DNA from: Chitinophaga filiformis
GTDB lineage: Bacteria > Bacteroidota > Bacteroidia > Chitinophagales > Chitinophagaceae
DNA: 64,000 bases
Direction of reading: 5' to 3'
Assembly: GCF_021646545.1 (NCBI RefSeq)
Contig: NZ_JAKIRP010000006.1
Span: forward strand, 186,001-250,000
In this document: one piece after another, positions 1 to 9,305 of the stretch
Numbering within the stretch: position 1 is the stretch's first letter
Layout: each line of letters begins with the position of its first letter
Translations under genes and position numbers: made by a program
Notes under the pieces: generated by a model
What the model was told of the DNA's origin: nothing
Database searches by the model: none
Seen by the model: only the letters and a program-made list of their open reading frames with translations

Positions 1-988
1 TAGCAGCGTTGGCGATACGCACTTTTTCATGTTTATGATTACGGGAGGTAGATACGAATGCCAGCTCTGTATTATCGTCACTCCAGTCGACATCGTCGAA
101 GGTGCCGCTGGAAGATATATCATCGCTTAAGGTGCCGCGATGCGGATCGGCAGGTACCTGTAAAGGGATCACCTTTGCCTGGTTCACGTCGATAATGACC
201 CGATGGATCATAGCGATGACTGAATCACCCGCCAGTGGATACTTCCAGGCCATCAGCGTTGGTTTACCGATATTGGTAGTAACAAGGTACATATCGCTTA
301 CCTGGCGCTGATCCTGTTTGAAGGTCGCTATCTTACGGGAATCGTGCGACCAGCGTAATACAGGCTTGTCGCTGTGGCTCCAGCCGGCATTGTCCGTAGC
401 ATAACCAAAGTCCTTAACACCATCGGTGGTAAGCGCACGCTCAGGCCCATTGGGTAGTTCGCGCACCCATAAGTTATGGTCTTTTATAAATGCAGCGAGA
501 TGGCCATCCGGAGAGACCACTTCATTCCAGGTACCGCTGACACTAGTCCCTGATGGCTGTTGCCCGGTTTTTCGGCATTGATAGGACTGCAGATCGCAAC
601 TCCACTCCTCGCCTGCTATATTAAACGAGATGCTTTTATTGTCGTTGGTGAACCGGAAAAAGCGAAACGGCAGGGCATAGGGCCTGTAGTTTGTACCTGT
701 AGCTTTGGACAAAGCTGCTGCTACTTTTTCCTGATCAAAGGCGGTGGTACGTGTAGCTTTGGCCGGATTGACCAGTATGAATTCCCTACCGCGGGTAGTC
801 AATACGCGGTACCAGAAGCTGCCATTTTCCAGCCATTCAGGAGCGCCGGCGATATTGTCTACCAACGGATCAGTATTGTAAATAAGCCGGCTTTCTGCAA
901 AGCGGTAGTCGTCGATGGGAACAGGCTGCTGAGCATTCAGCCTGCAGACTGTAATAACACAGGAAACGGTTAAAAGTAATTTGTTCAT
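1..988 (-). CDS. S9B (DPP IV-type) peptidase, N-terminal part, cut by window edge
   Basis: This is the first 329 codons of a secreted prolyl-oligopeptidase-clan enzyme; the catalytic C-terminal half lies beyond the left edge. I translated the minus strand from the ATG at 988: a signal peptide (MNKLLLTVSCVITVCRLNAQ) is followed by beta-propeller sequence typical of the DPPIV_N domain. That sequence includes an early YRFAES stretch, repeated blades ending in W-S-x-D (GWSHSDKPVLRWSHDSRKIA) and D-D-V-D-W-S-D-D-N-T-E-L-A-F-V. The family cleaves X-Pro or X-Ala dipeptides from oligopeptides in the periplasm or outside the cell. The reading frame is open throughout. The gene is read leftward and is separated from ligD by about 160 bases, so it probably has its own promoter. 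The family call is solid; the exact specificity cannot be judged without the catalytic domain. Confidence 0.85.
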   Translation of the reverse strand, partial: MNKLLLTVSCVITVCRLNAQQPVPIDDYRFAESRLIYNTDPLVDNIAGAPEWLENGSFWYRVLTTRGREFILVNPAKATRTTAFDQEKVAAALSKATGTNYRPYALPFRFFRFTNDNKSISFNIAGEEWSCDLQSYQCRKTGQQPSGTSVSGTWNEVVSPDGHLAAFIKDHNLWVRELPNGPERALTTDGVKDFGYATDNAGWSHSDKPVLRWSHDSRKIATFKQDQRQVSDMYLVTTNIGKPTLMAWKYPLAGDSVIAMIHRVIIDVNQAKVIPLQVPADPHRGTLSDDISSSGTFDDVDWSDDNTELAFVSTSRNHKHEKVRIANAA

Positions 989-1147
989 AGTCAATTCCAG
1001 ATGCTTGGGCAAGTTAGATGCTGGCTTAAAGGTAAAGATTCTGCGTCTGTACCTTCGGCCATTATTACGGAAAATCCCAATTTAACGAACAAAGTGTATA
1101 TGTGAAGAAGAATTTGTTTAACGGTAAGGGAGCTGTTATAATAGGGA

Positions 1148-3214
1148 TCATTCGCCAAAACGCTTCATCAGGATCTTTGCATTTGAGGCGGCAATTTTTT
1201 TATCCATCAGTCTTTGAAATAAGTCGCCCTTTTTTCTAAGCCTGTCCTGCATTGTATTCAAATTAAACGCCCACCTGTCCAGGGAAGGCTTGACCTCACG
1301 CCAATCGAGTGGAGCCGAAACTAATGGCTCATGATAGGGACGGATTGAATAGGGCGCTGCCAGCGTTTTAGTATAGTAGTTTTGCTCCGGATCAATATAT
1401 ACATTGTTACCCCGCTGAGCGACTGTGCGGTTTAAGGTGGTAATATCAGGAACAAGCAGGTGAATTTCCTTTGCCAGCTTGTAAGCCATATCGGTTACCA
1501 TGGCATTGCTAAACCCGTGACAGGGGATGTAGATATGCATTCCTGTTTTGCCACTGGTTTTTACAAACGAAGTAAGTTTAAATTTCTTCAGGACTTCATG
1601 TGCAGCTAACGCGGTTTCCTTTGCCATGTTGAACCCGACTTCTTCCGCTTCCCGCTTATCTGATTTACTAAAGCTGCCAGGAATAGTAGGGTCCAGGTCC
1701 AGCCAAAGGTAATCCGGTTCTTTCGGATGCTGTACTCTGGAGGACCATGGATTCACGTCGACACAGCCCAAATCGATCATATAGATCAATGTCTCCGCAT
1801 TGTTTACTACCAGGTAGTCAATCACATTTCGCTTCTGCCGGTTTTCAATTTCCCGTTTAGTGGTAAAGATCTGCGCGCAATCCGGCTGGCGGTTTTCCAT
1901 ATCTTTCAGAAAGGTAGTCGGTCCACCGGCATGTGTCAGCTTCAGGTTTAAAGACTGCGGGCGGTCATATATGTAGGGTAAAATCAGGGAGCTGATTTGA
2001 TTGTAATAGATCAACAATTTACCCTTTGGTACATCCTTCCACAATTCCCGTTGAAGGTTGTGAACCGGAATCGTACAGTGCTGCATTTCGAAATCCAACC
2101 ATTCGGCGTCCTGTTGCTCTTCGTCGATTCTCTTCCAGTTACTATCTCTATTTAAGTATTTATGCTGCTTCTTACTTACCATTGTCTTACCCGCATGCGA
2201 TGTTTTTTTCAAAGGCCGCTTTTCTTCTTGCGGCGTGTTCTTTGGCACCGATGTTGGCAACTCACGCACTACCGTTTTAGGATCTTTATCGGTACGGAAA
2301 CCCAGAAAGGTAGCAGGCTTACGAATGCGTCCGGATTCGGTCCAGGCGGCAAATTCGAAATTAGCTACCAATACAGGCTTCAAATAGTGGATCACGGCGC
2401 CTTTCGTATCCAGGATTTTATTGACGAACGGAGACTTCTTTATTTCCAGCTTTTTCAGCCGGGCCAGAATAGCTGGCATTTCCTTATGTTTAAACCCGCC
2501 GCCGGAGCGGCCTATCCACTCCAGCTGACCAGCGTTATTGTATGCGCCAAACAACAGGGATCTGAATGCCCGGCCACGTTCTGACTCGGCGTAAGCGCCA
2601 ATGACAAACTCCTGCCTGATGCGGGTCGGTATCTTTAACCAATAACTTCCGCGATTGCCGGGGATATATACACTGCCGCGCAGCTTTGCTATAATCCCTT
2701 CCAATCCGCGATTCTGCATTTCCGTATATAATGCGTGACCGTCGTCAAAAGATTCACTGTATCGCAATACAGGGAATCGTCCTATTACCTTTTGCAGGAG
2801 TGCTTTACGTGATTCGAGTGGTTCGTCAAGCATACTTTTCCCATCCAACCACAATAAGTCAAACAAACAATAACTTATTGGAGTGGTTTTACCATTATAT
2901 CTTTGCAATGCACCAAAATCCGGCAAACCATCATCCCCGAATACAACGACTTCTCCATCGAGAACAGCATCATGTCCCAGCTGAGCAAGCGCTCGTACGA
3001 CAAGCGGATACTTCGCCGTATAATCTTGTCCGCCACGACTTCTTAGTGTGACATTCGCGTCAGATACATATGCTATAATTCTATAGCCATCCCACTTTAC
3101 TTCATAAAGATACTCTTCACTTGCAGGTGGCTTCTCAACTAACGTGCAAAGCATAGGGACAATGTCGTGCGGCATTTCGTCACCCTTTTTGGAACGACGT
3201 TTCGCTACCATCAC
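1148..3214 (-). CDS. ligD: LigD-type DNA ligase fused to a primase/polymerase domain (NHEJ)
   Basis: This 688-residue protein has an ATP-dependent DNA ligase domain followed by a LigD polymerase domain. Ligase motifs: KWDGYR at 40-45 (K40 would carry the AMP), DGEVVVFG, LEGIIAKLRGS and the WLKI motif. The polymerase half shows the metal-binding WLDLDPT and the KTSGKTGMHIYIP motif of the archaeo-eukaryotic primase family. LigD enzymes fill and seal double-strand breaks together with Ku. The 3'-phosphoesterase domain found in many LigD proteins is absent, so the order is Lig-Pol only. No Ku gene is visible in the window. The start at 3214 overlaps the stop of the upstream 98-residue gene (ATGA), which suggests translational coupling. 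An internal Met at residue 14 is an alternative start, just before the conserved region. Confidence 0.93.
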   Translation of the reverse strand: MMVAKRRSKKGDEMPHDIVPMLCTLVEKPPASEEYLYEVKWDGYRIIAYVSDANVTLRSRGGQDYTAKYPLVVRALAQLGHDAVLDGEVVVFGDDGLPDFGALQRYNGKTTPISYCLFDLLWLDGKSMLDEPLESRKALLQKVIGRFPVLRYSESFDDGHALYTEMQNRGLEGIIAKLRGSVYIPGNRGSYWLKIPTRIRQEFVIGAYAESERGRAFRSLLFGAYNNAGQLEWIGRSGGGFKHKEMPAILARLKKLEIKKSPFVNKILDTKGAVIHYLKPVLVANFEFAAWTESGRIRKPATFLGFRTDKDPKTVVRELPTSVPKNTPQEEKRPLKKTSHAGKTMVSKKQHKYLNRDSNWKRIDEEQQDAEWLDFEMQHCTIPVHNLQRELWKDVPKGKLLIYYNQISSLILPYIYDRPQSLNLKLTHAGGPTTFLKDMENRQPDCAQIFTTKREIENRQKRNVIDYLVVNNAETLIYMIDLGCVDVNPWSSRVQHPKEPDYLWLDLDPTIPGSFSKSDKREAEEVGFNMAKETALAAHEVLKKFKLTSFVKTSGKTGMHIYIPCHGFSNAMVTDMAYKLAKEIHLLVPDITTLNRTVAQRGNNVYIDPEQNYYTKTLAAPYSIRPYHEPLVSAPLDWREVKPSLDRWAFNLNTMQDRLRKKGDLFQRLMDKKIAASNAKILMKRFGE

Positions 3215-3507
3215 CAGACATCTTTTTTATTCGTTGTCAGATAATCACATATTTCAGTTGCAATCGGGTCGTCGGGAGACGGATGCTTTATCCGGTCGTT
3301 GAAATGTCCCACCCAATCCTCCATTGCCGCTGTCGGCGATGGACCACATCCAAAGATGCCAGCCTGCGGATCCGGACCGAGTAAACAGCAAAAGCTGTCT
3401 CCATCCTGATAGACCTGCGGCTTAAAGTCTCTCACTGGCTTAGGCAAATCTGCTGACTCGTAATTTAGCTCAACAACATTCAAGCCCTCCAAATTCATCT
3501 GTTGCAT
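3211..3507 (-). CDS. small conserved-looking protein upstream of ligD, HicB-like pattern
   Basis: This 98-residue protein has no signal peptide or membrane segment. The middle part (about residues 33-75) reads like the strand-strand-helix pattern of HicB-type antitoxin folds: DGDSFCCLLGPDPQAG, then a GPSPTAAMEDWVGHFNDRI helix comparable to the usual T-x-x-E-A-x-x-N helix. No HicA-like partner is present. Its stop codon overlaps the ligD start by four bases, so the two genes are almost certainly co-transcribed. A second Met at residue 4 is an alternative start. The function is unknown; the HicB resemblance is a pattern impression and could be wrong. Confidence 0.7.
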   Translation of the reverse strand: MQQMNLEGLNVVELNYESADLPKPVRDFKPQVYQDGDSFCCLLGPDPQAGIFGCGPSPTAAMEDWVGHFNDRIKHPSPDDPIATEICDYLTTNKKDVW

Positions 3508-3768
3508 GTTGCGCTGTTTCTAATTCAGGCTCAATAAATATGCCGCGGCGGAGAGATTGCATAGCTTGAGCGGTACGGAAAATCACCAGGCTTACCGATC
3601 AGCGTAATACGAGTGTCATTTTATTGCGAAAGGGTGGTGTAAATTATACCTTTAATAGCCGTTACCACATTATCCGGGTGTAAAAGCGGATATAGTAGTA
3701 TTGCCCGGGATAAAACGACATGCATCAGAAATAGTCCTAATTTTACCTCCTGCGAAAATTTACCACTG
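3508..3768. other. divergent intergenic region, ligD operon / Crp gene
   Basis: About 260 bases between two divergently read units. It must hold both promoters, but I see no convincing TAnnTTTG element. The short minus-strand frame at 3621-3824 runs into the Crp gene, has no recognisable protein features and is not called. Confidence 0.5.
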
Positions 3769-4344
3769 GTGATAGAACATCTTATAGCACATATCGGCAA
3801 ATTTTGTACGATTGATCCGGACAAATTGAATTTGCTGGAAGCTTTTTTCGAACACAGGATTTATAAGAAAAAAGAGTTGTTGCTAACTGAAGGCGACAGA
3901 TGTCATGAAAAATTCTTTGTTGTCAAAGGATGTGTACACTTATTTTACCTGCGGCAAAACGGAATGGAACAGACAGTTGATTTTGCTATCGAAAACTGGT
4001 GGGTATCAGACTTCATGGCTTTTCAACACAGTACCGCCGCCCAGTTCTCCATTCGCGCTGTAGAAAAAACTGAAGTGTTATGCATTACAGCTGAACATCA
4101 GCGGAAACTGTTAAAAGAAGTGCCGGAATTAAACGAGTATTTCCATTTGCTGTTCCAGAAAGCCTACGCTGCTGCTCAAATGAGGTTCCGGTTCCTGTAC
4201 GAATTTTCAAAAGAAGAATTATACCGGCATTTCAGTCAGCATTTTCCTGATTTCATGCAGCGCGTACCTCAATATTTACTCGCTTCTTATCTTGGCTTTA
4301 CCCCGGAATACCTCAGCGAAATCCGGAAAAAGTACCTTTCTTAA
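3769..4344 (+). CDS. Crp/Fnr-family transcription regulator
   Basis: This 191-residue protein has an N-terminal cyclic-nucleotide-binding-like jelly roll (about residues 20-115, with KKKELLLTEGDRCHEKFFVVKGCVHLFY) and a C-terminal helix-turn-helix (YLLASYLGFTPEYLSEIRKKYL). That is the usual length and layout of the Bacteroidota Crp subgroup. The usual cAMP-binding residues are not obvious, so the ligand is unknown. Translation seems to start at GTG 3769, since no in-frame ATG lies just upstream. It is followed 61 bases later by an AhpD-like gene. Such Crp genes often sit beside the redox gene they control, so local regulation of the next two genes is plausible but unproven. Confidence 0.88.
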   Translation: MIEHLIAHIGKFCTIDPDKLNLLEAFFEHRIYKKKELLLTEGDRCHEKFFVVKGCVHLFYLRQNGMEQTVDFAIENWWVSDFMAFQHSTAAQFSIRAVEKTEVLCITAEHQRKLLKEVPELNEYFHLLFQKAYAAAQMRFRFLYEFSKEELYRHFSQHFPDFMQRVPQYLLASYLGFTPEYLSEIRKKYLS

Positions 4345-4405
4345 ACCAGTTTAAGTAAATAGACGTCCTTCCTGTTGAACTTTGCAGCTGTAAAAAGTTC
4401 AATTT

Positions 4406-4876
4406 ATGATCAAGTCAATTAAGCATCGTTTAGATGTATGGAAAGAAGAACCATTGTACTGGGAACAGATCGCTGCAATAGACAAACGCCTGAATGCTTC
4501 ATCAGTACCGGGAGCACTGAGAGAGCTCATTAAAGTCAGGGTCTCCCAAATTAACAAATGTGTATTTTGTATTGAGTACCATACCCAGGAAGCTTTACAA
4601 CAGGGAGAATCATCGCGCAGGATATTTGCCCTCTCCGCCTGGGAGGAAAGTCCGCTCTTCAGTGAGAGCGAGAAAAGCGCCATTCGATTTGCAGAAGAAA
4701 TAACACACATTTCGGTTCATGGCGTTTCGGATAAAACATATGAAAAGCTGAAAGCTCACTTTAATACGAAAGAAATCGCAGATCTTATTGTTCTGGCATG
4801 TCATATCAACTTTCTGAATCGCGTGGGCATTTCCACGAAAACAATACCTGTTAAAAGTAGTGGCAGATTCCCCTGA
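4406..4876 (+). CDS. AhpD-like carboxymuconolactone decarboxylase family protein
   Basis: This 156-residue cytosolic protein has the AhpD core: a CxxC pair with downstream His (KCVFCIEYHT; C52, C55, H59), then the helical stretch ending in a HINFLNRVGI-type segment (D-L-I-V-L-A-C-H-I-N-F-L-N-R). Family members with CxxC-x3-H act as thiol-dependent alkylhydroperoxidases or related disulfide redox proteins. The gene lies directly downstream of the Crp regulator and 13 bases ahead of the HD-domain gene, consistent with a three-gene unit. The substrate is not predictable. Confidence 0.88.
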   Translation: MIKSIKHRLDVWKEEPLYWEQIAAIDKRLNASSVPGALRELIKVRVSQINKCVFCIEYHTQEALQQGESSRRIFALSAWEESPLFSESEKSAIRFAEEITHISVHGVSDKTYEKLKAHFNTKEIADLIVLACHINFLNRVGISTKTIPVKSSGRFP

Positions 4877-4889
4877 AAACTTAAGAAGT

Positions 4890-5540
4890 ATGACGACAAA
4901 GATGCCTAAAGTGGTCGCCGGTATTAAAATACCCGACAGCACAATAGCCAGACAGGCAACGGAATTATTGCTTGAGCATGGCACAGAATTGCTATATAAT
5001 CATTCATTACGGACGTTCTTATTTGCGTCCCTGACTGGCGGACAGAAAAAGATAGCTTATGATCCTGAGTTGTTGTATGTCAGCGCGGCTTTTCACGACC
5101 TTGGCCTTATGGCGCATTACAGCAGCCCTGATAAGTGTTTTGAAGTAGATGGCGCCAATGCGGCCCGTGAGTTTCTGCGAGGCCATGGACTTCCACAACA
5201 AGCGCTTCAGCTGGTCTGGGACGCGATAGCATTGCATACGACACCCGCCGTTGCGCCGTATAAAGAAGCAGAAGTGGCTTTATTGAACTATGGTGTAGCG
5301 TTGGATGTCGTAGGCAGAGGCTATGAGCACTTATCCGAAACAGTACGCGAAGACATCGTCACACACTTTCCTCGCAGCGGATTTAAGAAGGGGGTCATTC
5401 CCACTTTCTTTGATGGCTTTAAACACAAACCGGAGACCACTTATGGCAGTATCAATGCTGATATCTGCGCGTTCATGATACCCGATTTCGAGAGAAAGAA
5501 CTTCTGCGATATCATTCTCGGGTCGCCCTGGGACGAGTGA
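4890..5540 (+). CDS. HD-domain hydrolase, cyanamide-hydratase-like
   Basis: This protein of about 216 residues has an HD metal-binding signature: NHSLRTF (H38), the FHDLG pair (H69, D70) and a later ALHTTPAVAP His. This arrangement resembles the cyanamide hydratase / DUF-type HD hydrolases that act on small nitrogenous compounds, but substrates across the family vary widely. I chose ATG 4890, just past the stop of the AhpD gene. A GTG at 4860 in the same frame would overlap that gene by 17 bases and adds ten unremarkable residues. The gene ends 7 bases from the stop of the convergent TonB-linked barrel gene, with no terminator between them. Confidence 0.82.
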   Translation: MTTKMPKVVAGIKIPDSTIARQATELLLEHGTELLYNHSLRTFLFASLTGGQKKIAYDPELLYVSAAFHDLGLMAHYSSPDKCFEVDGANAAREFLRGHGLPQQALQLVWDAIALHTTPAVAPYKEAEVALLNYGVALDVVGRGYEHLSETVREDIVTHFPRSGFKKGVIPTFFDGFKHKPETTYGSINADICAFMIPDFERKNFCDIILGSPWDE

Positions 5541-5547
5541 CCGGCAT

Positions 5548-7944
5548 CTATAAGCGTTCCTGCTCTTCTGTTTTCCGGAAGGATGGCTTAGCAGATCTAC
5601 CTCCGATGTGATAAGTAACAGATAGTCCGCAACGGCGGCTATCGGGCTTATCATTGTAATAAAAATCTGTAAAATCTGTCAATGCCTGTCCCTGCAGGCG
5701 GCTTGTATCAAACAAATCACTCACAGTTATCTGAACGGAACACTTGTTCTGCCATAAGGTTTTCTTCAGGCCTGCGTCGTGATAATACACCGCCCTGCTG
5801 CGATAAATACCACGCAATTCAGCTGTTGTCAGATAACTATTGAGGGTGGCTTTGACTCCTCCGGGCAGTGAAAAATCCTGCTGCAGAGAAAATGCTGCTG
5901 ACCATTGTGACAGCTGATGCCTGCCAGTCGTCATACTGATGGGATAAGTAGTATAGCTGACATTAGCGTAATACTGTAATTGCCAGAATGAGCATATTGA
6001 CAGGGGAATTGAGATCCTTCCCTCCACGCGCTGCATAGTTCCCAGATTAGCACTCTGACTTTTGATAGCCCGTGTGTATTCATCAAAAGCCAGTTGTTCT
6101 GATACATACCGGTTACTGTGCCGGTAACTTAAGGTGAATATATACTTCCGCTGTAAATTATAAACCGCTGATAAATTCCAGGCAAGATCGGGAACCAGAG
6201 CCGGATTGCCAGAGTAGTAAAAATATGGATCGCGGTACCAGCGTACCGGATTCAGTTCTGTATAACCAGGACGGTTAATGCGACGACTGACGGACAGGTT
6301 TAACTGATGATCATCATTCACCGAATGCTCAACAGAAAGTGAAGGGAATAACTGTGTAAACTTCCAGTGGTTTGTTGTACGCTGTTTAAGCAGTTGTACG
6401 CCAGCACCCGTATTTTCGAGCCGTAATCCGGCATTGATACTGGTTTTATGAATACGTACAGTTGCTGAAATATACCCTGCTGCGATGCGTTCATTATACT
6501 GGAAATGGTTGCTGATATTATCAATTTCTGTAATCGTACCATTCTGTAATGAATCAAATCTAAATGCATTATCATTGCTCACGGCTGCATATTTCAGTCC
6601 GGCCTTCAGCAACAGCCCATTAAAAGGCAGTTCAACATCTGCTTTGACGGATTTGATTTTAACAAAACCTGGCTGATAAGACCACAATGTATTTTCTGAA
6701 GAGCTGCTACCGTCGGATTCAAAGTCACGCACAACCATAGCGGCTTCAGAGTAGTTGCGGTAACTGGTGTAATCGGCATCTACTGTCAACTTTTTCCCGG
6801 CGCTATCAATATCATATTTGTAGGCCAGGTTCACTGCGTCATAGTAATAAGGTTCTACAATGCTGTTACGCGAAACACTGGCTGACTGTAAGGCCCCGGA
6901 TTTATGAATGGTCTGTATGGTAGTATTGTGTACGCAGGTGAAGTCATCCAGATATCCATGGTAGTGCAGACCAAGTGTATGCTGCGGATGAAATCTATAT
7001 TCCATGCCGGCCCTCCACGTGTAATAGCGGATCTTATATGCAGAAGCCGTACTTCTCCGGAGGTGGAGTGTATCATCACCCTGCGGTAACACATTCCCTC
7101 CTTTCCGGTCCAGGTACTTATGGGGCGTATTATAATCAAAACCTCCATACAGACTGAATTGCTGCGCCGTATAGTTCAGGGCGATGTTTTGATTTGTCAT
7201 CCAATATCTGCCGACGCTTACAGCAGACCGCAGGTCAATGGCGAGTCCGCCGGAGATCTTCTTCTTTGAAACGATATTGATAATACCTGCATTTCCTGCT
7301 GCATCAAAAGACGCGTCAGGGGAAGAAATAAGCTCTATTTTACTAAGGTCTTCCGTATTAAGCCCTTTCAGGTAGTTAGCCAGTTGTGCACCTGAAAAAT
7401 AGGTCATACGTCCATTCACCATCACATTTACGCCGCCGCTTCCACCATAACTTATATTGCCCTCTCCGTCCACGGATATGCCAGGGATCTTCCCAAGGAG
7501 ATCCAACGCTGTTTGTCCTGCGCCATTAGCTGCATGCTGCACATTAAAAATAATTTTCCCTTTTTCGGTTGTCATCGGAGGCCGGGAAGAGCTGACGACA
7601 ATACCCGACAAGTTAGTGGCAGCGGCATGTAAAACCAGATTATATATAGTTTTATCGCCGCCAAGAAGAACAGTATCCGCCCGATTACGGAAGATGTTCA
7701 GGAATGTTGCAGTAAGCACGTAAGTTCCTGCAGGCAGCTGCCTGAACTGGTAAGTGCCTGCACTATCAGCCTGCGCATTTCGCACTTTACCAGTGTCATG
7801 GAGGGACCGGATGGCAACAGATGCAAAGGGAAGTGAATTTCCCTCTGCATCCTTCACATGCCCGGTAAGCATACGGCTCTGCGAAAAAACTTTTTGTGAT
7901 AAGGCGAGTATTATCAACACTGTAAGCAGATAATGACTTTTCAT
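5548..7944 (-). CDS. TonB-linked outer-membrane beta-barrel protein with carboxypeptidase-like N-domain
   Basis: This 798-residue protein has a signal peptide (residues 1-21), a carboxypeptidase-D regulatory-like domain (about 25-110, LTGHVKDAEGNSLPFASVAI) and a plug-like region with TALDLLGKIPGISVDGEGNI and IELISSPDASFDAAGNAGIINIV. A beta-barrel of the outer-membrane family-3 type follows (SVSRRINRPGYTELNP is characteristic). It is the last gene of the leftward block, 8 bases after a permease gene. Such barrels are thought to import or export small ligands with TonB energy. The location next to an ABC-2 exporter and a siderophore-type receptor suggests a shared substrate; this is inference. 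Confidence 0.88.
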   Translation of the reverse strand: MKSHYLLTVLIILALSQKVFSQSRMLTGHVKDAEGNSLPFASVAIRSLHDTGKVRNAQADSAGTYQFRQLPAGTYVLTATFLNIFRNRADTVLLGGDKTIYNLVLHAAATNLSGIVVSSSRPPMTTEKGKIIFNVQHAANGAGQTALDLLGKIPGISVDGEGNISYGGSGGVNVMVNGRMTYFSGAQLANYLKGLNTEDLSKIELISSPDASFDAAGNAGIINIVSKKKISGGLAIDLRSAVSVGRYWMTNQNIALNYTAQQFSLYGGFDYNTPHKYLDRKGGNVLPQGDDTLHLRRSTASAYKIRYYTWRAGMEYRFHPQHTLGLHYHGYLDDFTCVHNTTIQTIHKSGALQSASVSRNSIVEPYYYDAVNLAYKYDIDSAGKKLTVDADYTSYRNYSEAAMVVRDFESDGSSSSENTLWSYQPGFVKIKSVKADVELPFNGLLLKAGLKYAAVSNDNAFRFDSLQNGTITEIDNISNHFQYNERIAAGYISATVRIHKTSINAGLRLENTGAGVQLLKQRTTNHWKFTQLFPSLSVEHSVNDDHQLNLSVSRRINRPGYTELNPVRWYRDPYFYYSGNPALVPDLAWNLSAVYNLQRKYIFTLSYRHSNRYVSEQLAFDEYTRAIKSQSANLGTMQRVEGRISIPLSICSFWQLQYYANVSYTTYPISMTTGRHQLSQWSAAFSLQQDFSLPGGVKATLNSYLTTAELRGIYRSRAVYYHDAGLKKTLWQNKCSVQITVSDLFDTSRLQGQALTDFTDFYYNDKPDSRRCGLSVTYHIGGRSAKPSFRKTEEQERL

Positions 7945-7952
7945 GACATCAG

Positions 7953-9302
7953 CTATTTTATGCCATTCCTGTTGAAGATAAAGGTGGCTGTAGCACCCAG
8001 TATTAACACAAACAGGACAAATGGTGTAATCAATGAGATCCAGTTGACAGGATTGGACGCCTGGAAGTATGTTGGTTTGTGCTGTGTCCAGTCCTCTCCT
8101 GCCACCGCACTATCTCCAAAGATCTTAGGATAGAAGTGCAGCTTCTTGTTCTCATGAAAGAGCGCCGTGCTGTCGAGATATTGCAATTGCCGCTTCAGGC
8201 CAGTACCGACTATATCCGTGAACTGCAGTTGCGCGTGCATCGGCGGGAAAAAGAGCGCTGCATAATTTGCAGCCTGCTGGCGCTGGCAGAGTTTTTCAAA
8301 CATAGCTTTACTCTCTGCAGCGGCTTCGTCGTCGCCCTGTTGCTGCATGGCGTAGAACCACAGATAGTTGAATTTCGGTGACTTCCATTCATACTGCCTG
8401 TATTGCGGATAGTGCCTGAACAATGCCTGTATTGTACTATCCTGATCTTTGTCCCATTTGGTATGATAGCCATCCCGCTGCTTGAGGAAGGTATTATATG
8501 CCTCATTTACAGGATAACGCGCCGTCAGGTAATTATTGATGATGGCAGGAACCAACAGACATAGTAATACCCATGTGCTTAACAGCAAAAGCGCGCTGAT
8601 ACTGCTATTCAAACGGAGCACGATGATTAGAAAACAGACCGCGAACCAGAAAAAAACATAGGCAACGGCAATGACCGTGTAAGCCAGGAATTTTACAGTC
8701 ACCGGCAGACCAATGATGATCACAGCCAGTAGCAATAGTAGCAACAACAGTACGAGTACTACAATAAGTCGTATACTGAGTTTATGAAGGATAAACTTCA
8801 GCGGTTTGTTTACCTGCACTCTTATCAGCGACCATGTTCCATTCTCAGTTTCCTGCGACAATACATTAAAGTTGAAAGCGATGATCAGCAAGGGGAAAAG
8901 GAACAATATGACAAAACTCAGATCCAGATTGCCTGTTAACTGGTTATAAGGATTGAACAGATCTGTATCATAGCGTTGTGCCTCCAGGCCGCGTATGGTG
9001 AGGTATTGAATGGATGAATTAATATCCTGCTGACCTATAGCCAGCGATGCTGCAGGATCGGGTTTATTGATATAGGCGAAACGCAGGTAATACATCAGCA
9101 ATCCGAACTGATCGCTGACATGATGCACATTTCTTTCGATCTGTTGTTCCTGGAGTGCTGTTACGGCATTAATAGCGGCCTGTTGTTTATCAAGGAACTG
9201 TTTTCCTATGCAGATACTGATGACACCAATAACCAGGAAAAGCGCCAGTGCTATGACAACGGACTTACTGCGGATAAAGTTCTTAAATGCTAAACGATAC
9301 AT
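7953..9302 (-). CDS. ABC-2 type permease, second of a pair (DUF3526-like)
   Basis: This 449-residue membrane protein has an N-terminal transmembrane helix (VVIALALFLVIGVISICIG), a large extracytoplasmic loop, a central bundle of helices (one is almost all Leu/Val/Ile: LIVVLVLLLLLLLLAVIIIGL) and a C-terminal helix. The segment NVLSQETENGTWSLIR matches the cytoplasmic signature of ABC-2/NosY-type permeases, and its partner has ISQQRENGTLKILLSQ. It is separated from the partner permease by three bases. The two probably form a heterodimer driven by the ATPase at 13300-14004. The substrate is unknown. Confidence 0.87.
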   Translation of the reverse strand: MYRLAFKNFIRSKSVVIALALFLVIGVISICIGKQFLDKQQAAINAVTALQEQQIERNVHHVSDQFGLLMYYLRFAYINKPDPAASLAIGQQDINSSIQYLTIRGLEAQRYDTDLFNPYNQLTGNLDLSFVILFLFPLLIIAFNFNVLSQETENGTWSLIRVQVNKPLKFILHKLSIRLIVVLVLLLLLLLLAVIIIGLPVTVKFLAYTVIAVAYVFFWFAVCFLIIVLRLNSSISALLLLSTWVLLCLLVPAIINNYLTARYPVNEAYNTFLKQRDGYHTKWDKDQDSTIQALFRHYPQYRQYEWKSPKFNYLWFYAMQQQGDDEAAAESKAMFEKLCQRQQAANYAALFFPPMHAQLQFTDIVGTGLKRQLQYLDSTALFHENKKLHFYPKIFGDSAVAGEDWTQHKPTYFQASNPVNWISLITPFVLFVLILGATATFIFNRNGIK

Positions 9303-9305
9303 ATC

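Noticed and set aside
560..973. Plus-strand frame of 137 codons at the left end
   Set aside because: It is antisense to the S9 peptidase gene, whose minus-strand frame is open through the window edge and has clear propeller sequence.
3211..3507. Complete HicAB toxin-antitoxin module
   Set aside because: Only a HicB-like pattern is seen; the partner gene is LigD, not a HicA toxin.
3621..3824. Minus-strand 67-codon frame between ligD operon and Crp gene
   Set aside because: It overlaps the Crp gene start on the other strand and has no recognisable features.
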